NCBI GenBank assembly: GCA_963575645.1
Contig: OY754469.1
Span: forward strand, 16,076,001 to 16,140,000
Reading direction: 5' to 3'
Source: Xanthostigma xanthostigma
Lineage: Eukaryota > Arthropoda > Insecta > Raphidioptera > Raphidiidae
Length of the DNA: 64,000 nucleotides
Numbering within the stretch: the stretch's first letter is position 1; each line of letters opens with the position of its first letter. Of the stretch, positions 57,030-64,000 are shown piece by piece. The notes under the pieces are model-generated. The model was not told where the DNA came from, did no database searches, and worked only from the letters and a program-made list of their open reading frames with translations. The translations under genes were made by a program, and so were the position numbers.

Positions 57030-57345
57030 AGGGGCGTTCACAAATTACGTGAGGTGCTTAGGGGGGCGGGGGGCCGAGCCGAACCTCACCCAATCTCACG
57101 TGGCAAATTTCATGTAACTTTTTTTCCGCAAGAAACACTGTAAAACTACAAGAAAACTGGATTATAAGTAAAATTAAGTTAAATATGAATTAAGCAAATT
57201 TTTTTTTAAATAGTCCAACGCAATCAAGCACGGATTCACGTATTTACACCAAAAATATGCATTTTGCAAAATCTCACGGCGTCTCACCGAGGGGGGTGGG
57301 GGGTTGAAAAGTCGCCTTTGCCTCACGTAATTTGTGAACGCCCCC
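57030..57345. mobile_element. MITE with GGGGCGTTCACAAATTACGT ends
   Basis: 316 bp with ends AGGGGCGTTCACAAATTACG and CACGTAATTTGTGAACGCCC, and a TAA flank on both sides (57027-57029, 57346-57348). A 3-bp TWA duplication would suit PIF/Harbinger, but the assignment is tentative. GGGGGGCGGGG and GGGGGGTGGGG tracts sit just inside the ends. Confidence 0.7.
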
Positions 57346-57348
57346 TAA

Positions 57349-57822
57349 CGAGAGCATCCGAATTTTGCGGGTATATGTTTCTATAAATTTCAATCAAATT
57401 TGCCGTGTCCCTCAATAAAATTATTATTAATTGTTAGCTACTTACACTAGTTTGGTACTACGATAACTATAAATAACTCCTTTTGACTAGTAGGTACATA
57501 TAATCATTATATAACTTTTCCATCCATGCGTCACAACTCACAACACATGATCTCTGACGTAATATGATTTAATATGATATAGCAGTGAATTGACTTACAT
57601 AATCCCATCTGCAACAGCACACATGGCGTTTCACGGATCGTTGTTCTTTGGCATTCAAACGCTTAAAAAAATTCAACAAAACATTTTATGAATAACCCAT
57701 GATTATATTTTGTTATTGGCACTGGTATAATTTCACTCGTTTTAAAAGTGGAATTCGTTACGCAATATAGGTAGATACTATGCAATGGAGTACCTCATTC
57801 GATTTGAAGTATATTTTTATAT
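57349..57822. other. No gene seen
   Basis: No recognised feature. Confidence 0.4.
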
Positions 57823-57997
57823 TACTGCATTTTTAGGACTATAAGACGCACCTTTTTACATAGAAAAATGGCTTCAAATTTTGGGTGCGTCTTATGGTCC
57901 GAAGGTAACATTAAAATATATTTTTCTAAACATCATTTTATAAGTTTGAGGTGCGTCTTATCGTCCGGTTGCGTCTGATAGTCCGAAAAGTACGGTA
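57823..57997. mobile_element. MITE with GGACTATAAGACGCACC ends
   Basis: The ends TACTGCATTTTTAGGACTAT and GTCCGAAAAGTACGGTA pair approximately, and GACGCACC/GGTGCGTC words are repeated four times. This resembles a MITE pattern found in several animal genomes. TA may be the target. Confidence 0.6.
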
Positions 57998-59459
57998 TTT
58001 GTTCGTGACGAAAATATATTGTAATAAAAATATTAATATGTGGTGCCCACCAACATATTTACCTGACTCTAATAATTGAACCATAATAATAATAATAAGA
58101 CAGTAATACAACATTCCACGCATATAGCCATAGTAGCTGAGCGTGTTATAATAATAAAAAAAAATAAAAAAATATTATTGTTAATATAATTAGATCAATG
58201 TAAGGTACAAAATGATGGTTAAAATAAAATTGTTCCAATTAAGACAAAATATATTCGCTACACAACTCCCAAACCTTCAGTATCGCTGTGAGTTACTTGT
58301 GACACCACGCTGCTAACAATTATTTTTCCCATCTAATAAACTGACAACATCGCAAAGGCATTTTTACTGTACATTTTTCCTCCCAATAAATACGGAAAAC
58401 TTTCTTTTTCAACTGGAAATCCAACTGCAAACATTATCTACTATATCAAAGGAGAGTTTAGCCCTCCGTACGCCATTATGAGTATTTTATACTCTGCAAA
58501 TGTTCCCATTTCGAGTATTTCAATCTAAAGATCAAACTTCAGAAATTGTTATTTCCATCAAATGTTGTGTGTGTATCTTTTTCCTTAGTACTTCGTATCG
58601 TAATAAAGTCCGGAATCCGAACTTTAAACGTCTCATTTCCAGTGTGCACTAGATGTGATTACAAAAAGCCTTGCATTGAATGCGCAGCTCGCAATCAATG
58701 AGAACTTAATGGACACGAAACGGCTATCCGATCTCCAATATAAACGACCATGCTTTTTGGAAATGCATTGCAATAACATAGGCGCACATATTGTATAGGG
58801 AAATGTACGTCCCCAAGTCGTCAAGCCCAGCATATGTAGTAAAGTTTTATTTGTACGTGGTATTTGGAAGACGATTGAAAGGGAAGCAGCGAAAAGATGA
58901 TTCGTCGTCATCAGAACTCACCCTAAAACCTGTCATTCGTACGATTTGTTTACTTTTACACCTTTCGCTGTATTTTGAGTACAGTGGAGTTTCGACGGAA
59001 TGAACAACAAAGAAATTAAATACAAACTTTTAGAGTTTACGACTATAGTAAAAAAAAAAATATTCGAAGTTTGTTTATACGTTATATTAGTAGAATCAGA
59101 TTTCAGTGAAATCAGACCAGCCATTTCCAACTGATGCTGATACAAAGAGACAGACAGACCAAAAAATGAATAAAAACAGGCAATCATTGACGATTGCCGA
59201 CGGAAGTGAAAACTTAAAACAATGAAATAACAGTGGTTAATGTAGTCAATTTAACTTTTTCTATACATATACACAGCACTAATGTGACAATCGTACAATA
59301 ATGAAAATTAGATTGAAACGTCAATTGGTTAGTCGATTAGTTTTTTTAATAAATCTGTTTGAAAAATTAGTTGGAAATTATATTCATAATGAAAATCAAA
59401 GTCAAGATACGTAAAAAAACTTTACGTAGATACGATATTATACAGTGTATAAGTGTGTA
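57998..59459. other. No gene seen
   Basis: At 58637-58700 a short frame reads CTRCDYKKPCIECAARNQ then stop, vaguely zinc-ribbon-like. At 59187-59240 there is the start of the 19736 repeat. Nothing else. Confidence 0.4.
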
Positions 59460-59780
59460 CTGGCTGCGCGCGCGCCAGTTCATTACTAGTCAAGCGCAAC
59501 ACGTCGTCTTATAGCTACTGTTAACATTAGCATGTCCGTAACGCGAACTTATGAGATTTTACCATAAAGTATGCGAGAGAGCACTGAAAGTGTCTGCAAT
59601 TAAGAGAGAGAACCAGTTCCTTATATCTATGGTAACTAATGATGCAAAACAATGCTGATTTGAGTAAACAAATTTCTGGTTTTCTGCAGCGTTCTCTCTC
59701 TTAACTGAGGACACTTTCACTAGTGCGTATATACTTACGCACTAGCGTACTGTAGTTACTCATATCTCTATGGATTTTAC
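59460..59780. repeat. Imperfect inverted repeat with terminal hairpin
   Basis: GAAAGTGTCTGCAATTAAGA and GAGAGAAC face GTTCTCTCTCTTAACTGAGG and ACACTTTC. A hairpin CTAGTGCGTA (59720-59729) with TACGCACTAG (59736-59745) lies beside it. Probably a decayed MITE. Confidence 0.5.
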
Positions 59781-60250
59781 CCATCAAAAAATCGTGTAAC
59801 GTGCCTATAGAAGTTTTCACTTCAAAAAAATGAAACTGAAAACACAAAAAAGAAATTGCAAATAGAAAAAGACCTGCAACAAAATGTAGTTAAACATTAA
59901 AAAGATAATCTCATTAATGGATGCAACGGTTATTATATACCTATACAATATCGGTCCCGAATTGTATACGGATTCGAGTAACGGGAAGAAGGGTTTTTTC
60001 CTCGTAAATTCCACTGTTCGCAGTTCCAGGAACGGCAAGTAAATACGCCTTCCCTGACGCGTCTCAGAGGCGCCTTTTCAGTACAAAACATGGACATATT
60101 ATATAGCTTGCATTTTCGACGGTGAAAATGCTTGATGTCAGAGACGCACTCATTCTTAACATTTCTCGGATTCTGTATACGAAATCGTAAATATCACGAG
60201 ATTTCTGATGCCACCAACAGCTAGGTTTATTGTATCCTGACACCAATTCG
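59781..60250. other. No gene seen
   Basis: TAGAAGTTTTCACTTCAAAA near 59811 matches 21273. No gene. Confidence 0.4.
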
Positions 60251-60256
60251 TGTTTT

Positions 60257-60580
60257 TAACCGACGAAAAACAAAAACGGAGGAGGTTCTCAATTCGACGC
60301 GTATATTTTTTTTTTTTTTTCTATATTACCTATCTTATTATTAACTGATTTCAAAAAAAAGGAAAAGGTGTTCAAGTCGATTGTGTTTCTTCTTATTTTT
60401 TTTTTGTATATATTATGTCCGTCGATATCTTCGCCGGCTGTGAATCGATTTCGATGATTCTTTTTTTATTCGATAGAGTATGTCTCAAAGTTGAGCCCAT
60501 ATAACTTTTAGCAAAATCGGTTCAGCAACTTTTTAGAAAGAAAAAAATTGCACTCAAAAAACGACTTCAATACTTTGACT
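60257..60580 (+). repeat. Lepidopteran non-LTR-derived repeat
   Basis: AACCGACGAAAAACAAAAAC, GGAGGAGGTTCTCAATTCGA, a T-run, then CGATTTCGATGATTC and ATCGGTTCAGCAACTTTTTA follow the order of a widespread lepidopteran repeat (AACCGACTTCAAAAAGGAGG type). Confidence 0.65.
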
Positions 60581-62737
60581 TTACTTACGTGTAAATTTAA
60601 ACTAAAAAGTTAAAAATAAAAGATTTTAGGTTCACTAAAAAACGTAAAATAACAATGTTTTGAGATCGGTATTAACAAAAAATATAATTAATACATTAAC
60701 GTTTCGATAATTTTATTTATTGAAGAGTTCTAATCAGATGTTAATCAAAGATTTGAATTCACATTTGAATTTTGTTTAAAAAAATGTTAATCGCGGAAAC
60801 AATTGATGTACCTATTATAGTGTAAATGGCGGCACCGAAATTTATTGAAACGTTTAACTCTTCAGTTTGTGTTTATTTTTAGTCGTTCGGATTATCTAAA
60901 ATTGACATTGAAACCTTAAGTTACAAAGTTACATAATCTTCGAAAGTAATTTAAAAGAAACCTTGAAAATGTCTAATCTCTCATGCCCTTTTTAACCAAG
61001 CGGGGATCGACACAGGGGTTGCGCTTAACACAACGTGCAATGAATCGTGGTATATATGTTGTTAATATAATTATATATTCACAGCCAGTTGTCATTGGTG
61101 AAAATAGTGTGGACTCAGAATACGTGACACAATCCATCCCTGTTATTCGTTCCCCCTCGTTCAGTACTCCTTGCAATGCATAAAAGAGGCAACCGACTTC
61201 CGAAAAATGCGCTTTAGTTTTTATAATTGAGCACATTTATTAATGGTTAGTTAATAAAGCGCTTCTATTTCAGATTGACGATAATTAAATAATATTCGTC
61301 AATTAACTGTTATACCGTTCGTTTAGAAACATCACAAATTATCACGTCTTATTAAACTTGAAACTCAAATTAAAATATTAAGAGACATTTTAAAATAACA
61401 AAAAGGCTGAGTTTGTCGATGTGGGTGTATGCTTTAGTGAAAACTTTAAACTGCGAAGCCGTTGCTCGTCTACTACTAAAATATTGTAACAAAACTGTTC
61501 TTCGTTGTGGTGGTAAATATTTATTTACAACAATAAAATGTAAACAAAACAAATAAACAAACTAAAAGTACCTACTCCTCTTATATAATGGAAATGAAAT
61601 AATGTAACTAACAAAATAACTTCTAAGTAATAAAAATAATGCAGTCACTAGGTACATAGAAATATATACAAAAAATATTTTTCTAAGTGCTCTAGAATAT
61701 TTATATATGAACTCAATGATTTATGTCTAGCCACTGCGTCTCTGCTGTGAACTCGGTTACACACACTGTCCAACTGTTTCCCACACCATCTCCACTGTGT
61801 CTTATACTATACCTCTGCTGCCGCGTGATTGAAAATTCTGGAAAAAATCTACCTGCGTCGATATTCTTCTACGCAATTCTAGAAAGTTCAGGATTTTGTG
61901 ACCTGCTTCTACAAAACTCTTCTATCTGCGCGCAGTGTCAATGGCGTGCGTCATAATATCAAATTGTGTGACCGAGCCATTAATATGCGAGCATAGCATT
62001 TAAGTTTGCTTGATTCGAATGCGACTTGTTGAGTTTACAAACCAATAATTTATATTTTCAAGCGACCCTCAAACCACGCACGGGCATCATAATATCTGCT
62101 TCGTTCTAATCATCAGGGGTCGTTTCAGCACAGCAGATGGGGCGTCTGGAGATTTGTACAACCCTGCGTGTCAGGGGTTGATATGTGCCAGCGTACATCA
62201 TTCATACGAATGACTCACCCCCGTAGAACGTAGAGGGAAAATTTTCTGACAGTATAACAATGTATTCCGTATATGTATACTTAATATATGTGTAGATCGC
62301 TGGCAAGAGTGGGCATCAAAATTTGATAGTCCGTGCTAAATTTGTGCAGTTAGTGTTAGTAGACGAAACTATTAAGAGAGAGGGAGAGAGAAAGCTGCAG
62401 GATGGATGTAATACGGCTATTGTGTGACTTGAATACGATGAAGTATTTTAAATGGACGGAATTCCTGTATGAGAAGCCGTTTCTTTATGAATAAAATACT
62501 GGAGAAGGAAAATATTTCTAAAATGAAGTTCTGAATCATCATGTTTGGATATGCTTTATCTATTTTTGTTTTAATATCGATCTAACTTTTTATGTTATTT
62601 TTTGCCCTGAGTCAGTTATGTTCTTATGTTGTTATTGCAACTCACAGAATAAAACTATTCTACTAAATCGGCGTGTATAACAAACAATGTTGACATCAAA
62701 AAATCACTTCAACTTCTTGTCATCGGTACAAATAGCT
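60581..62737. other. No gene seen; possible heat-shock elements
   Basis: Mostly AT-rich. The part at 61730-61950 is more GC-balanced with a 77-codon opening that lacks any recognised domain. Confidence 0.4.
61831..61890. promoter_or_regulatory. Two trimeric heat-shock-element-like arrays
   Basis: GAAAATTCTGGAA (61831-61843) matches GAAnnTTCnnGAA exactly, and TTCTAGAAAGTTC (61878-61890) matches TTCnnGAAnnTTC exactly. The pair lies within 60 bp. No heat-shock gene is visible within reach. Confidence 0.35.
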
Positions 62738-62745
62738 GTCCAGTT

Positions 62746-63242
62746 TAGAGATGGGATAAACGGGTCTTTTTATTGATCTGCATCTTTACATCTAGATCCC
62801 GTATGTGAGCCGGCTCCCGGAACCGGTTCAAAAAGAGCCGAGTTCTGAATATGTTATTGGAGTCAACTGAGCCGCTGAGTTAGTTGAGTCAATCATATCA
62901 CGTAATATTATCCCAGTGACTGACTCACATATTATAAGGCGGGGTTTTACAGGTTGCTACTTGCTATGTTACAGAAAGCATATTACAATATGCAATACAA
63001 TACCTTAAATAGTTGTGACTTAAGTAAAACACTGTAATAACTGTACCGCCTGTGCGTAGCCAGACATATGATGCATGAGTCATTTGAGCTGACTGATACT
63101 TATTGCTTCTGTGTGTTAAGTGTTTCACTGAGTTATGCGGATCCGTTGATCCGTCGGCTCTTAAAAAAGTGAGTCGGCTCTCACGGATTTTCTGTCGGAG
63201 CCGGCTCTTTGAACCGGTTCAGATCTGAGTTACCCAACCCTA
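62746..63242. mobile_element. hAT-type MITE, family K
   Basis: 497 bp, with ends TAGAGATGGGATAAACG and GAGTTACCCAACCCTA and a perfect 8-bp duplication GTCCAGTT at 62738-62745 and 63243-63250. The interior has GAGCCGGCTC and GAACCGGTTC palindromes on both sides. Confidence 0.8.
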
Positions 63243-63250
63243 GTCCAGTT

Positions 63251-64000
63251 TAAACGTTTCAATTTTGAGCGCTGCAAAACGTCATCCAAGATAATTGGTT
63301 ACCGTCATTTGTCTATTTAAGATCCCTTTTTTCGGCGGAACAAATGAATCTTCAATCGAGCTACCAATTTTCATTATCAAGAAACTGTAGTCTGTAAACA
63401 GCTTCGCTTTCGCAAATTGCAATTTCGAAAGGATCGGATTAACGAGCTTAAGTAACAGACGAAAAGGTACGTTCATTTGGCGACCTCAGCTACTCTATAT
63501 GAAGCTGTAAATAACATCGAGAAGGAAATTGCAGTTTGTGATTAAATGGACGAACGAACCTTTCTCTCTATAATAAAAGAACACAAAGACAAGTTCGTTC
63601 AGTAACTCGTGATCATAAATAACTCAGTACTATATAGAGAAAGAACAAATTGCTACCCTCATAAGAACTGACTTTTACTGTGACAAGTTGAGTGAATTTA
63701 CTCGAAAGGGTTCGTTCATTCAGTGACCTTATACGCTAGACGTGTGTTAAATAACGTCAAGAAAGGAGAAGCCAAAAATCAGTCGTCAATAAATAATTAT
63801 ATTTTGCTCAACAACTTTTCTTTTTGGATATCGTCGTTTGGTTCTGTAATACCTCTTATGTGCAAAAAGTAAAATTTGCAGAAAAGGCCAAAAAGTGGTT
63901 TTTTCAGCAATGGATGGTAAGAACTAGCAATTTCAGAGGTATATTACTAATTCATATTTATCTTCACTATACGTGTTTAATTAAGACGAAGTATTTTCTT
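63251..64000. other. No gene seen at the right edge
   Basis: AACGAACC and GTTCGTTCA words recur several times (about 63470-63720) in loosely repeated blocks with TCTCTCTATAAT/CTATATAGAGA, suggesting a decayed repeat. No ORF. Confidence 0.4.

Noticed and set aside
58637-58700. CTRCDYKKPCIECAARNQ, possible zinc ribbon of a piggyBac-type transposase
   Set aside because: The match is short, lacks the spacing of a known C-terminal cysteine domain, and ends in a stop with no related sequence on either side.
2382-60340. CRISPR-like or bacterial features, origins, operons
   Set aside because: No regularly spaced direct repeats with unique spacers and no ribosome-binding-site-led ORFs; the sequence is clearly eukaryotic.
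60983-61183. 66-codon plus-strand ORF
   Set aside because: No motif. The minus strand is also open over the same stretch, and neither has start or splice support.

Overview
The window reads as non-coding, transposon-rich DNA from an insect nuclear genome, most probably a moth or butterfly. The case for Lepidoptera rests on interspersed repeats I recognise from that order: the block starting ACCAAGTGCGAGTCGGAC with its partner GGGAAGTACCCTATAGG (about 5093-5634 and, reversed, 37918-38150), the AAAACCCGACTACGG palindromes, the repeat beginning TATAAAATTCTCGTGTCAC, and many GTAGGTACCTA-type words. Composition is AT-rich throughout, with no rRNA, operons or long host ORF. Most long ORFs are chance openings or parts of transposons.

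Layout. At the left edge (1-933) there is a probable 17-codon internal exon on the plus strand and then a CpG-dense stretch that looks like a promoter with a non-coding first exon. From about 2.5 kb to 64 kb the DNA is a mosaic of small DNA transposons and fold-back elements. There are many hAT-type elements with 8-bp target duplications (4058, 9250, 15827, 17344, 27937, 38215, 62746, plus weaker ones at 35200 and 35942). There is one TTAA-flanked MITE (6090), several families with long terminal inverted repeats, and a set of lepidopteran SINE-like or non-LTR-derived repeats. Nesting is common: at 5.1-6.9 kb a TTAA MITE sits in a larger element that itself sits in a lepidopteran repeat, and at 18.0-19.2 kb a 266-bp-arm fold-back sits in a SINE-like repeat.

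The only gene that looks intact is a Tc1-like transposase (50826-51923, minus strand) in a complete 1696-bp element with 33-bp inverted ends and TA duplications. It needs one 72-bp intron to read through to a 341-residue DD34E protein. Other coding traces are fragments: a hAT dimerisation domain (9525-9734), the tail of a LINE reverse transcriptase (about 13090-13256), half of a THAP-like zinc finger (54126-54257), and an unrecognised broken reading frame (37226-37789).

I did not find a convincing new biological system. The most interesting structures are two apparently identical 213-bp hairpins whose flanking sequence lies on opposite sides (20861 and 46172), a tandem duplication that supplies an empty site for one of them (46061-47511), two mutually exclusive hairpins at 56615-56669, and the general density of long inverted repeats able to form double-stranded RNA.
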